From: Paratinospora sagittata
Lineage: Eukaryota; Streptophyta; Magnoliopsida; Ranunculales; Menispermaceae
Direction: 5' to 3'
Assembly (NCBI GenBank): GCA_035771175.1
Contig: CM069597.1
Location: 11,629,001 to 11,693,000 of the forward strand
Length of the DNA stretch: 64,000 nt
Shown: positions 23,530 to 34,086 of the stretch, piece after piece
Numbering within the stretch: the first letter of the stretch is position 1
How the letters are laid out: every line of letters begins with the position of its first letter
Program-made: the position numbers and the translations under genes
The notes under the pieces: model-generated
Told to the model about the DNA's origin: nothing
What the model saw: the letters and a program-made list of their open reading frames with translations, nothing else
Database searches by the model: none

Positions 23530-25143
23530 GGAAGGATCAGCATCTTCGGAATCATTGGTTAGTATTCGTTTGCAACTTCAATAGGTGAAGTTGTACTCAG
23601 ACCAATGTTCTCCATTGATCTTCATGCACTAAGGCCGCTAAAATTCACGTGGCTTCGGTGGCTCCCTGTTTGACGACCTTGGGTTGGACTTCCACCAACA
23701 ACTTCTACATACACCTTCATATTATTAGGAGGTGGGAGCTCTTGCAACATGGAAAAAAATATCCCTTAGTGCTTGCTCAGTTCTAATCGAAACCACCGTA
23801 TAATTGAAATCCTTATCGCCAAAAAACAACAAATATCTATAGGTGATATTGATCGTTGTACAAATTGAAATTCCTAGTGCACCTCGAATAACCCTTCAAA
23901 TTCTTCAAGACCAATGCCTAATTGGACTCTCAGAATCCTGACTGGCGATTTATCATATGATGCACCTTCGGACCATGTACTACAAAACCAAAATTGTAAC
24001 ATAGTACTGAGACAAACCTATCTGTCATTTGGAAGTAACACGCAAATAAAATCGTGATTTCCCCAAACTAAGCATGGAATAAAAGCCTAAGATTCTCAAC
24101 AAAGTAGCAAATAAACAGAAATGTAAATAACTTCTTAACTTCCTGAAGATTGAATAGTGTAATCACGCACCAAAGAGGTAATTAGCCAAGTAGGCAAAAT
24201 CTTTTCTGGAGGAAAAATAAGTGCCACAAATAGAACTAATTATATGGAAGTAGAAGTAGGTAATTGAACTAATTGTTAACATATAAAGTATTTTTTAGTA
24301 ACTTGAAACAAAACTAATTATATGCAAAAGAAGTGCATGACCATGCATAAGTGAAGGATAATTAGTTTCATATGTGAGTTATTTTTCTATTTTTTTTAAT
24401 TTCAATTATTTAATAATTATTTAAATATATTCAATAATTTAAATATTTTATTCTATTATATATATATATGACGCACAAATTTTTAAATGTTGATTATGAT
24501 GCATAATTTTTTTAATTGAACTTATTAAAATTTTTTTAATTAAATCCATTTGGGGTATATATTTAAATGCAATATATTTATAATATCTTCACGTGTGAAG
24601 CACGTGCCTTTCATTAGTAACATATAAAATTTATGTCTAACCTATAATATTAATACTTAAAAAAGCATTATACTATAATATTTTTTTTTTTACGAAATTA
24701 TGCTATAATATTTATAATTTACACAAATGAAAATTTATAGCAAAACCATGAAAAACTATTATAAAAATTAATGTTCAATTTGAAAACATCTCTCAATATT
24801 TGAAAATTTTAACTTCATGATTTAATATTTATTTTTATCTTTAGGTATAATTATTGAAAGTATAGACGTTGAAACTTGTTTTTAACGTGACCAATTGCTA
24901 ATAAAATAATCTAAATAATAAAATCAAATTATTATATACCTGATTCTCACTGGAGAGGTCTCCACAATCCTACACTCTTTGACATTACTGTCGAATGCTT
25001 ACAACATGCATGAAAAATATCATCAAATTAATCATTTGATCTGAAATGATTTATACAACCCATCTAAATAATATTTAACACAATTTACAAGAACCATAAA
25101 TTTTTTTAAAAACAAAAACATACCCAATCAAATAAAATAATTT
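23530..25143. other. MULE 5' region, no gene supported
   Basis: 23530-24000 may encode the extreme N-terminus of the transposase on the minus strand, but the frames are broken. 24000-25143 is AT-rich and holds nothing recognised. Confidence 0.5.
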
Positions 25144-25560
25144 AATGGAGATGTTGTAAGAAGTGGAAAGGGGTTACAAGCAAGTGGAACTGGGAAAGAG
25201 AGTGGAGAAGAGATGAGAGAGAACAATGAGATCGCGAGAAAGAGAAAGAGAGGCGAGAGAACCGAGAGTTCTGTAGGTGAGATAGAGAGAGAGGAAGAGA
25301 TGAAAGAGTGGGGGAGAGCGCGAGAGAGAGAACAAAGGGCGAGATAGAGAGACAAAGAGCCAAAGAGGGAGAGAGTGCACGAGTAGAGAGAGTGAGAGAG
25401 GGCAAGAGAGAGCAAGCGGGAGAATGAGTGAGGGCGAGAAGAAGCAAAGAAAGCAGAGAAAACGACAGGTGTGAAAGAGAAAGAGAGCAGAGAGTGAAAG
25501 AGAGTGCGATGAGCGAGAGAGAAAAAGAGCGGAGAACGAGAGAGAAACTATTTTGGTGAC
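25144..25560 (+). repeat. Polypurine (GA-rich) tract of about 400 bp
   Basis: Almost pure A/G on the plus strand with GAGAGAGA and GAGAGAGCG units. The long overlapping Leu/Ser-rich minus-strand ORFs here are products of this composition, not genes. It lies upstream of the minus-strand transposase, so it would read CT-rich in a leader. Confidence 0.9.
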
Positions 25561-25678
25561 GAGCACGACAACAACGACGACGGAGGAAGCTTTTTGCACA
25601 AGTTTGGGAAGAAGAAGCAAGACATGCGTGGATCTTAGGGCGGTGGGGTCGATTGGACCCCACACCCCTTTTTTATAT

Positions 25679-25703
25679 AAGGCGTCTTTCGAAAAGACGC
25701 CTT
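25679..25703. repeat. Perfect hairpin next to the MULE right TIR
   Basis: AAGGCGTCTTT and AAAGACGCCTT form an 11-bp stem with a 3-nt loop. A weaker related inverted pair follows at about 25725-25757. The motif matches the left subterminal motifs. Confidence 0.85.
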
Positions 25704-25774
25704 TAGAAAAGCTAGTTTTTTAAAAAATTGAAGAAGTCTTTCAAAAAGACGTCTTCATTTAATTATTATTTCTT

Positions 25775-25944
25775 TTTTGAAAATCCTAGGTGGCGCCCAG
25801 TCAGTAGATCTGAATCCACATGACGCCATATTATCTGTTGACTGGGCGTTGACTGGTCAACTTATGGCAAATGGGTCATTATTTTTGTTTCAACGGCATT
25901 TGTGAAATTTTTTAAATTTTTTATGTCAATCAAGTCAAAAACCC
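25775..25944 (-). repeat. MULE right terminal inverted repeat
   Basis: It ends CAAGTCAAAAACCC. The reverse complement aligns with 17346-17515, including GGCGYCATGTGGATT. Confidence 0.9.
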
Positions 25945-26553
25945 ATGTGAGAGGCCTCATTCTCTGCCTATGGCCGAGGCACACCATGTCTTGGTCACAG
26001 CTGAGGCCCCACACCTCGGCCATGCCTCTATCATAGTCGAGGCACCTGCCTTGGCCAACGCCAGGGCATCTCACCTCAGTTGTAGCCGAGGCCGCCCTCG
26101 ACCACGAGCAGGAGCTCGCCTCCAGTCATGGTCGAGATTCACTCGCGCATGACGTACAATGCACACCGATCCAAAACACACTGATCGTGACAATGCACAT
26201 CTTGAGGCACAAGATGTTTCACATATGCGCAAATAAGGGTAGAGGTTAAATGCTACCCTGTAATTAATAACTACCATAAGTGTAAAAGGTCTACCTACCA
26301 CTATAAAAGAATCATCATTTTACAAGAAAAAGTATTCTCTGAATTCCTCCCTCTACACTTCTTATTTCTCTTCCACAAAGACTAACTTAAGCATCAGAGT
26401 GTTTTCGGTGACACCCCCCGGTGCCACCATTTTTTAGGTGAAACGCAAGGCGACCGATTAGAGACGATATAGCTTAGAGAATGAGAGTCATCAGCTCATT
26501 TTTAGCTAATTTCGTCACTTGCATTAATAGGGTTAGATTTTTGGCTAAAACAT

Positions 26554-26568
26554 TTGGCGTCATCTAGA
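26554..26568 (+). other. Primer binding site of the Tat-like LTR element
   Basis: TTGGCGTCATCTAGAG starts 1 bp after the LTR end. It resembles the TGGCGCCGTCTG-type sites used by Tat-lineage elements. It shows that 15537-26552 was a 5' LTR rather than a solo LTR. Confidence 0.6.
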
Positions 26569-26835
26569 GAGAACAACTGATTAAGTCGAGTTACCCTACC
26601 AAAATAAGTAAAACTCACACATCTTTTCACCAACAAGGCTTAAAAAATTAGGAGCTTATCTGTCAACTTCCAAAGGTTTTCTTTCCATAACCCCTTGGCT
26701 TGATTAGATTTCGCTGAACAAAAATCAATTTAGTTATTGAGAATGTCCGGTGTTCTGAGAGGATTAGAATAGGCTCACAGGTCGCCCCCTCTCAAGCAAA
26801 CACTTTTCGTGCTAGGAAGCGCATCTAAACAAAAG

Positions 26836-27402
26836 TGTTGAGCCATAACCTTGGCATACCGATCTGGCCGACTAGTAAGCTCAGTAGTCTTAACACACAA
26901 TCTCCTCAAGATTCAAAAAGGACATCAGGTCGGAATATCGAGTAGGATTCTGAGGAAAGATCCCAACAAGGGGATTTGATTAGAGTGTTTTAGCTTAGGA
27001 TACTAAGCAAATGTGACAAAACTAAAGTGACCATTAGATTAGGATCTTGGGAGACCCACTGCGCCATATTCAAGGTATTTAGCGTATGGCAAGAAGCAAC
27101 GTGCCATTGGCAGTCTAGCCATAAGACCACACCACTATAAATAGATCATTAATCCCCATTAAAGAAGTAAGTCATTAATTACTCCAATTAATGCAAGATT
27201 AATCCCTAAGACAGCTCGGAACTGACTTAGGTATCGGAGGGTCTTTGGTTGGCATCACACCAATGCTCTTTACGATAGCCTTGTTTTTCTTCTCTCACTC
27301 TTTTGTATGTTTAGTTGGTGAGAATATAACTAAGTTTGGTTCCAGCTTAGTGCATCCCTCCGCATCATCACTCTTTGATGTTGGTCAAATCTTGCACCAA
27401 CA
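26836..27402 (+). mobile_element. Second Tat-like LTR (5' LTR)
   Basis: It ends TTGCACCAACA, followed by TTTGGCACCTCCTGGGAGG (27403-27421), a primer-binding-site-like stretch. The block 'GGGTCTTTGGTTGGCATCAC' (27239-27258) is shared with the 3' LTR at 41361-42282, but the two differ widely, so they are related elements and not a pair. The start TGTTGAGCC is a guess. 26569-26835 is leader sequence of the preceding element with no recognised gene. Confidence 0.5.
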
Positions 27403-27505
27403 TTTGGCACCTCCTGGGAGGAAGAGCACTTTGAGCCAAGGTTAGCTCATCCATCATAAGTTAAGAGATAGAACCCCATGCTAACGTGGAACCACTACTT
27501 TCATT

Positions 27506-27734
27506 ATGGCACCCCGAGCTAAGTAAGGGAGACCTCTTTAGAACTTTGAACGTAACTCGGCACAGAAGCAGAAAGCTCAATTGAGCAACATCAAGAGAAC
27601 TGTAGAGAAAATCTCCCAGTCCATGCTTGAGCAGCAACAAGCACAGCGAGCCCTCATCTTGGCATCTGATAACCTACCTTGGAAGGAAGAAATAAGCAAG
27701 TGTCGAAGTTCCACCTTAAAGCTAATCTAGAAGC
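27506..27734 (+). pseudogene. Tat-like gag N-terminal fragment
   Basis: It begins MAPRAK and, past two stops, reads a hydrophilic Gln/Lys/Glu-rich stretch (QKAQLSNIKRTVEKISQSM, LEQQQAQRALILAS). It is placed as gag by its position after the LTR and primer site rather than by a firm motif. It is cut off by the LTR-like sequence beginning about 27735. Confidence 0.5.
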
Positions 27735-28591
27735 AAATTGGCGCTATTAGTAGCGTGCTGGCGTTATTAGTAGAGCGCTAGCACCAATTTAGAAACTTGG
27801 AAAGTTTCCAAACTAGCATGCTAGTGCGTTGTAGCCTTGGCTAGCCCGCTGGAGGCCTTGAATGCTTGAAAAACTAAGTTTTTGCAAATCAAAGACAACT
27901 TCAATGGATCAAAATCATTTTGACATATGATTAAAAACATTTGAACCATTCAAAATGTTAAGCACAAGTTGAAAAGCATTTGAAAAACCATTTTGATAGA
28001 ATTGAGTGAAAGATCAAAACATTTTGAAATCATTTCGAGTAAAAAGAACAAGTCCAAGTTCAAAACAAGTTGAGCTTGGAAAAACTTGAACCACTAAGTT
28101 TTGAAATACTTTGTAAAAATGTGATTTTGATTAAGACAATTTCCAATATGACTCAAACAAGTTTGACATAATTTGAGAACATAAACCAAACATGTTTGAA
28201 CACTTGAAAATCATTTTTGAAGAAAACTTAATGCATGAATAACTTTGACAAAAATATGCAAGTGTGAAGTATGTGTATGCATGATCTTTAAGAGTGATTG
28301 AGCAAAGATGAAATACAAGGAAAGCTACAACCTAGTATAGAGACTATAAACATGAGCTTTCATCCTCTTCTCTTCTTTCCTTCAAGATGTCCACTTATCC
28401 AAGCTTTAAGTTTACTTGATCCTTTTCTTGGGGGACTTTTTGATCTTGAAGTATTTTGATCTTGTATTGGTTCTTCTTCACTTTAGGTGTTGAAATATAC
28501 TAGATAGAAATATTAACACCCAAAAGTTATATTATTTGTTAACATCAAAACACTTAGGAGAAATCTAAGTGAAAAACCACTTAGGTTAACA
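27735..28591 (+). mobile_element. Sirevirus-like LTR, 3' portion
   Basis: It ends CCACTTAGGTTAACA, closely like the end of the solo LTR at 4049. The start is a run of palindromes: imperfect GGCGCT/AGCG pairs at 27738-27790, a 7-bp stem at 27797-27811 and the 14-bp palindrome ACTAGCATGCTAGT at 27812-27825. The rest is AT-rich like 9760-9960. The true TG start was not found, so the 5' part is probably missing. Confidence 0.6.
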
Positions 28592-28737
28592 CCCAAGTCA
28601 CCATTTATAGGCCTTACTCGTCTATCACCTCCATCGCGCGTGACAATGGTGGCCTGATCTTTAAAATCATATAGGTCATCGCCATCATCTTCGCCCAAGG
28701 TAGCACGCACATGATGCCTTTTTACATTAGGAGTTAT
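28592..28737 (-). pseudogene. Interior gag-type segment, split by LTR insertions
   Basis: The minus strand reads ITPNVKRHHVRATLGEDDG and onward in one frame. It appears to continue the gag-like frame at 30737-30962 if the LTR at 28738-30736 is removed. It is bounded on the other side by the LTR ending at 28591. Confidence 0.5.
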
Positions 28738-28984
28738 TGTTGGCTCAGATATGTCCAAGAGGGGGGTGAATTGGACACTTAGCATGTTTTAACCTTTCTT
28801 TTAAATGTGCGGAATAATGAAAGCAGATTAAACACAGTATAACAATTTGATACAATAAATGTAAATGAGACAATGCAATCAGAATTTAAAGTGGTTTGGC
28901 CTTGCCTACATCCACTACCTAACCTCCTTAGTTAGAATTTGTTCAAACTCCACTATAGACCTTCTTACGGGTGAAGATCAAATC

Positions 28985-29170
28985 GATACACTTTCTCAAC
29001 TTACGGGTATGAGAACTACTGTTTCTCAGCTTACGAGTGTGAGAAGACCGTTTCTCAACTTGCGGGTGTGAGAAGACCTATTCTCTACTTACGGGTGAGA
29101 GATGACCTATTCTCTACTTATAGGTGAGAGATGACCTATTATCAACTTACGGGTGTGAGACGACCGGTTA
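28985..29170 (+). repeat. LTR hairpin block I (copy 2)
   Basis: Five to six tandem units of about 32-35 bp, of the form TTCTCAACTTACGGGTGTGAGAA without the run-on. Each can pair TTCTCA with TGAGAA, for example 29052-29057 with 29069-29074. Confidence 0.85.
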
Positions 29171-29864
29171 CAACTATAAGCAACACTTGCTCTAATCCAG
29201 TCACTATAAATTGAATACAAGATGAGATATGATTTCCTTTACTCAAAGTCAAAGTGATACTTTCAAAGTTTTGGATTGAACCTTCTGTTACCACAAATTC
29301 AGCAAAATATGTATGAATAAGTTCGGCTGAAAAATAGGTTCAAAAAGTTTTTGTTTTCTTCAATGGTTTTTGAAAATGATGAAGATGAAGATCAATCAAT
29401 CTAGAAGACTTGAAGTTTTTCTTTCAAAATGATTGTAAGTTCAATCAGAAAGAGTAGACGACTAACTTGCAAAAGTTTCTAACACAAGTAAAAACTGTAA
29501 ATCTATTTTTGAATGAATATCAGTTTTCGTTTTGAATCGTAGTTTTCCTGCACTAAGGCAGCACGTTATATAGAAACAATAGAGAGGCAATCGACTTGAT
29601 GATTTTGATGCCCTAGGTTATTTCAAATACAACATCTACGATCTTTCCGAAAATGAATAGATTCAGCTTTGTGCGTATTACGACGATAACACCTAAATCA
29701 TCTAATCATTCACGGAAAAGGAATGTTCTAACGAAGTTTTAGAACGTTCAAAACGTTTTGAAAAAGTTGTTGTACGATTCTGAAAAGTTCCAAAAAGTAT
29801 TCGTACGGTTCTGAAAAAGTTAATAGAAATAGCAGTATTGTCAGAATAGTAACATTGTTGAATT

Positions 29865-30410
29865 AGCATCCTAACGCTTAATATCAACATTTGTCGTTTT
29901 TGTTCCTTGAGGGCGCTCATGGAGCATAAGCGTCCTGCTGAACATTAAAGTGAGGGCAATGCTAAGTCGTAAGTGTCTTGAGTTGATTTTCGATAAAAAG
30001 ACTTTAAATCATGAGGGCGCTACTTGATGGTTAGTGTCTTGCTTAGCTTTAAACATTTCAAACAATGTTAAGTGTGCTGAAGGACAGTAAGCGTCCTGAA
30101 GGTTATTAAGTTGATTCTAAAGATGAGGGCGCTCCTATGCAAGTAGCGTCCTGATAGTTTATTCAACTTATAACTATCAACATCCTTAAAGATAAAAATC
30201 AAAATAAAAGCTAAGATAACTTTCAGCGAGCTGAAACTAAGTTAGCGTCCTAATGTAATCAAAGGTTGACTTAAAAGGAGGTCGCTACTTATAAGTAAGC
30301 GTCCTAATGAAGTTCAATTCAACCTTGAGCATTCTAATATTTTATCAGCGTCCTAACTCATCAAGTCCAGTAGGGCGCTGTTAAAATATTAGTGTCCTGA
30401 AAGACTATAA
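29865..30410 (+). repeat. LTR hairpin block II (copy 2)
   Basis: Alternating GAGGGCGCT and AGCGTCCT(G/A) motifs, about ten pairs, as in copies 1 and 3. Confidence 0.85.
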
Positions 30411-30736
30411 AAACGATTTTTGATTTCTCGATTAACGCCAGATAAAACAACAAGATATTTCTGGATTAAATCAAATATGTAGATGTTTGAAAATCAATTT
30501 GATTAAAATATGCAGTCATGCATATTGCTGAATCAAATGGTAGAGAAGGTTCTATAACCTATCATTATCTAATCACATTACCGAACATCTTCAAATGAAC
30601 ATGGTCTTCAAGTAGATCTTACATACGTTCGCCATGCATCATTAAATCTTTGAAACCTTCAAGTAAGATTAGATACGCCATATATGCAATAATATCATAC
30701 ACAGAATGTGGTTTGCAATCATCAAAATACCTTTCA

Positions 30737-30962
30737 TATTAGAGACGTATTCTTGAAGGGACATGAAGATAATTGGTTCAATAGTTGTCGGTTGTTGCCT
30801 ACTTTGTAAGTTAGTTATAGCAGTGTGTTGTCTCTCCAACTTATCACGAATCTCATTGAACATCAGGTTCATGCGCTCAAATTGTTGTTGCATGGCTTTG
30901 AGCATGAACGATTGGTCTGTCGTTTTCTCCTCGGTTATACCTTTGTCTTTGTCTTTTGACAT
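30737..30962 (-). pseudogene. Gypsy gag N-terminal fragment
   Basis: Starts MSKDKDKG at 30962, then a Gln/Met/Arg-rich stretch (QQQFERMNLMFNEIRDKLER) typical of the N-terminus of some plant Ty3/gypsy gag proteins. It stops being gag at the LTR border 30737. On the minus strand it lies downstream of the LTR and primer site at 31757-32365. Confidence 0.65.
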
Positions 30963-31756
30963 ATTTATGACCTAAAAAGAATGTTAGTAATAGACCTCAC
31001 AACACTCCCTCACTTTTTTTTTCTCAATAGTTATTTCTCAACATTCGTGTTTGCACACTAAAAATTTGGCTTTTCTCTATGATGTTGCTCACACACTTTT
31101 GCCTTTTACCACTCTTAAATTCCCTTTCTCAGTTCTTTATTGAACTAAACAAACCAAATCAAGAGGAGTATAGGGTGTGCGCACAAAGGAAATTCGAATG
31201 ATCAACAACACACAAAATCACAAATTAGTAGTTTTAGGGTTACAGAGCAAGGTACAAGTAAGAAACAATGACTCGAAAGACAAGGAACATAAACTAGAAC
31301 TTCAAGATTGATAGGACAAAATATGAGTTAAACACAATTTTTAATGGAAGAAAGAGTATAGTAGTACATCTTGATGAAAATTTAAGGCAAGAAACAAACT
31401 AGACTGACTTGGATTCAATTTGAGAAAACTTGGTCATTTTCTCAACTTCATTACCTAATCTGGATTAGGATTTTATCAAACTCCACTATTGATACCTCTT
31501 CACAAGTGAGGATCAATTCTTGTGCAATTTGAATGTCAATTTTGTATGATTTTTTTTTTATGTTTGCTCTTTTTTTTAATGATAAACAAAAGTGACTTCT
31601 GCAAATAGCAGTGGAAAGGAATGCACCTGCTGCCAAAAGAAAACAATGAGAAGAAAGGGTAAGGACTCAAGGTAAAATAAAGAAAACAATGAAGACAACA
31701 AATAAAGACGAAACGAAACAAGAAAAGATAATCAAACTTGATTAGAAAATAGGCTT

Positions 31757-31769
31757 TGAGACCAAATGA
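31757..31769 (-). other. Primer binding site, tRNA-Met type (degenerate)
   Basis: The minus strand reads TTTGGTCTCAAAGC. The usual plant gypsy site complementary to initiator tRNA-Met is TGGTATCAGAGC. It lies just past the LTR end. Confidence 0.6.
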
Positions 31770-31770
31770 T

Positions 31771-32365
31771 GTGAACCCCTCAGGAAACTTTGAGACCCAC
31801 ACTCATTTTTAAAGTTTTAATCACCCAAGAAAGTTCTAAACATATTTAATGTAAACCAACCTTAACCCAATGTTTAGGAAAACACAAACCAGAGGTATGA
31901 AGAATGATGGATGACGCCACACTCAAGATACAGATGAGAAGGTGAGTGATAAGTTAGATTTAGAACGCCACAAGAATACAATTTTCTTGATAAGTTTAGA
32001 AGTTCTCAAAAGAACCAAAAGAAAGAAAATAATCCTCTCAATTTTATTAAAATTTGTATGTGCCTTTTGCCCATCTGATTACATGCTTACATAGAGCTAA
32101 ATAAAGTCCTAAACAAAATAGGAAATAGCTAGAGTCCTAATCTAAATAGGAAATAACAAAATCTAAGGGATTTGGCAGATATTAATCCAAATCAGAATAG
32201 GTAACTAGTATGAGATATTCTAGAATAATCTACTTCTAGAATAACCTATTTTTGAACAAAGATTGGCCTTACATAACATGGTTCAACCCTTACACAATTA
32301 ATTAACCAAAAATACACGCTTGGCCCAGAACTTTCATAATTCCATGCATGCGGCCCTCTTGTATA
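31771..32365 (-). mobile_element. Gypsy LTR (minus orientation)
   Basis: On the minus strand this lies between a pol C-terminus (32687-32370) and a primer binding site (31769-31757), and ends GGGGTTCACATCA. The interior has the AT-rich, TATA/poly(A)-like character of an LTR. The start is approximate. 30963-31756 is leader sequence with no gene recognised. Confidence 0.6.
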
Positions 32366-32369
32366 ATCT

Positions 32370-32687
32370 TCATGTACACGACCCAACTTCATCCAAAGGT
32401 TGTTCATATGTTTGAATAATGTTCACAAGCCTTTGGTTCTTTTCCGAGTCCAATTCATCATGTCTTGCACCTTGAATTGTGCTTGGAGCCCATATATACT
32501 CAATTAATCCATTTAAGGCAGCTTGCAACTTCTTGGCTCTAGCTCTAGTAATTGGTCCTCCATGAATGTGCAAAGGATCACTTGAAGTTTTAATGGTGCC
32601 TCCTTGATCATTTTCATCAACTTCCAAAGTGTGTAACCTGTCGAGTGATCTATGCAGTATGTGCATGTAATCATCATCTAATCTCAT
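32370..32687 (-). pseudogene. Gypsy pol C-terminal tail
   Basis: An open stretch of 105 residues contains DPLHIHGGPITRARAKKL and LNGLIEYIW. This 'GP(I/M)TRARAKK' tail ends many chromovirus-type gypsy polyproteins, after the chromodomain region. Everything upstream is missing. Confidence 0.75.
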
Positions 32688-33195
32688 ATTTTTTCTTGAA
32701 ATTCACATTTGTATACGTAGTATATTGTTGGTGTAAGAAGGGGTTGACACATGGACGAATTGATGAAAAATTATCATATAACCAACCCTATCAAACACAT
32801 TTATATTAAAATCATGAACTAAACATCTTAATAGTAATTAATATCTATTAAAGTCAAATGTAAAAAAATGCATACCTCAAGCAAGGTGAGGCTCCCTGCA
32901 ATTTGACACACTAAGTTCCTTGTTGCAAATTTGAGATGACAATACAAAAATGCAAGACATGCAACACTACATGGGTATATACTGATCATATCCACGTGCA
33001 TTTGTAATTGGAGATAAGCCACGACTCATAGGGACTCACGTTCCAATTTTATCACAGAATAATATGCAATCTATTTAAAATAATAAAAATGCCCTCGCCA
33101 TGCACTCCATTGGGGGGTAGGGGTATTGTCATCCTTGGCGGTACCGAAACGCTTTTTTAGCCAGCTTTGCTCGTAAACTGCCCTTTTCACGGAGA
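32688..33195. other. No gene or element recognised
   Basis: AT-rich on the left; from about 33095 the sequence becomes less AT-rich and leads into the duplicated segment. Confidence 0.5.
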
Positions 33196-33199
33196 AGAT

Positions 33200-34018
33200 C
33201 TCGTTTATTGCATCCATCTGTGAGACTCTCTGACATTCTCATTCTCATTTCCAGCATCAAATCCCTCTATCCGTTACTAGAAATATAAACCCCCAAATTT
33301 TGGGTTTTCCAAATCCCACCCTCTCCAGCGTCTCTCACACCCTCGGTGACTCATCAGAGTTTGTTTGGTGTCTCTCACACCTACTCTTGTGACTCTCCCG
33401 TGTTTCCCTATTTGTTTCCTTTCTTTGGCTTATTCATTTCTTTTCTTCGCCTCCTCTTCTCCCTTTCATTGGCATCTCTCACATTCTCTCATTTTATCCA
33501 GAGGCAAGACTGCTCTTTCTCTCGGGTGCTTCCTTTCTTTTGGTTAGTTTTTTTGTTTTTTATTTTTATTTTTCATTGTGTGTTTTAGATTTACTTGTTA
33601 GATTTTGGCAGTTCTGATTTCTAATAGTTGGCTTGTGCTAACAATATAGGAACAAAGGAGGCTTTAGCCTTGGAAAGTAAAGACACAACTACGCCCCGTT
33701 CGTGTAGATCAGGTATATTTTAATTAATTTGTACTGTTCAATTTATGTTAACATGAGCATGGTCATGTGCTTGTCACATGTGAAATACATAAAAAGCAAA
33801 TGCTCATATGATAAAACCTGGTGAAAATAAACATTTAACTGAAAAATTAAATTTTTACCCATTCTTCAAACTTTATCCCACGCTAGTAAGTGTTGATCTA
33901 TTTATAGATAGTAAAGCAGATAAAATAAATTTGATGGTAGTAGGAAAGTGTGATCAACAAATGAATGTTCTCTATATGAATTTCTGAATTCTATTTAAAA
34001 TAGTTTAGAAATAAAATT
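33200..34018 (+). repeat. Direct duplication, copy A (5'-gene-region-like)
   Basis: About 820 bp repeated at 34215-35075 (offset about 1020-1057 bp) with only scattered changes. It has a pyrimidine-rich leader with GTCTCTCACAC motifs, and a 63-bp exon-like block (33650-33712) flanked by ...ATATAG and GTATATTT in both copies. There is no long ORF. It may be a duplicated promoter/5' UTR of a host gene, or a captured gene fragment. Confidence 0.75.
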
Positions 34019-34086
34019 GGATTTGTACTGAGGACATCTTTTGTAAAGTCGTCCTCCAAAGAAAAAAAAAGGCCAGCGAGTTAAAT

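Larger units (their letters stand above)
17346..25944 (-). mobile_element. Mutator-like element with transposase and PMD gene
   Basis: An 8599-bp element has about 170-bp terminal inverted repeats (17346-17515 and 25775-25944, roughly 80-85% alike by eye). The 10-bp target duplication is ATGAGAGAAG (17336-17345) / ATGTGAGAGG (25945-25954), 8 of 10. Long inverted ends plus a 9-11-bp duplication is the Mutator signature. On the minus strand it carries a decayed mudrA-like transposase (21290-23520) followed by a decayed plant-mobile-domain gene (18819-21130). It also holds a tandem array near the left end and a 400-bp purine tract near the right end. It sits inside the Tat-like LTR. Confidence 0.9.
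15537..26552 (+). mobile_element. Tat-like LTR split by two MITEs and a MULE
   Basis: It starts TGTCACACCC and ends TAAAACA, directly followed by a primer-binding-site-like TTGGCGTCATC. Removing the three dated insertions (15757-16404, 16450-17136, 17346-25944 plus their target duplications) leaves about 1056 bp. The pieces on either side of each insertion share CCTCGGCC/GGCCGAGGC repeats, supporting one LTR. The end near 26380-26420 has the 'acttaagcatc' motif common in Tat-lineage LTRs. The 5' end is inferred from the TG start only. Confidence 0.6.
28738..30736 (+). mobile_element. Sirevirus-like LTR (copy 2)
   Basis: It starts TGTTGGCTCAG with a G-run and GGTGAATTGGACACTTAG, nearly identical to the start at 54346. 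It ends CAATCATCAAAATACCTTTCA, parallel to the end at 56474. It contains hairpin blocks I (28985-29170) and II (29865-30410). The flanks GTTAT and TATTA do not match, so no target duplication supports a simple insertion, although a gag frame seems to be interrupted here. Confidence 0.75.

Noticed and set aside
25128..25665. Three overlapping minus-strand ORFs of 95-173 residues, Leu/Ser-rich
   Set aside because: They are translations of a polypurine tract. Three frames are open at once and composition alone explains them.
28733..30741. A clean insertion of LTR copy 2 into gag with target duplication
   Set aside because: The gag text does seem interrupted, but the flanks GTTAT and TATTA do not match, so the duplication is not claimed.
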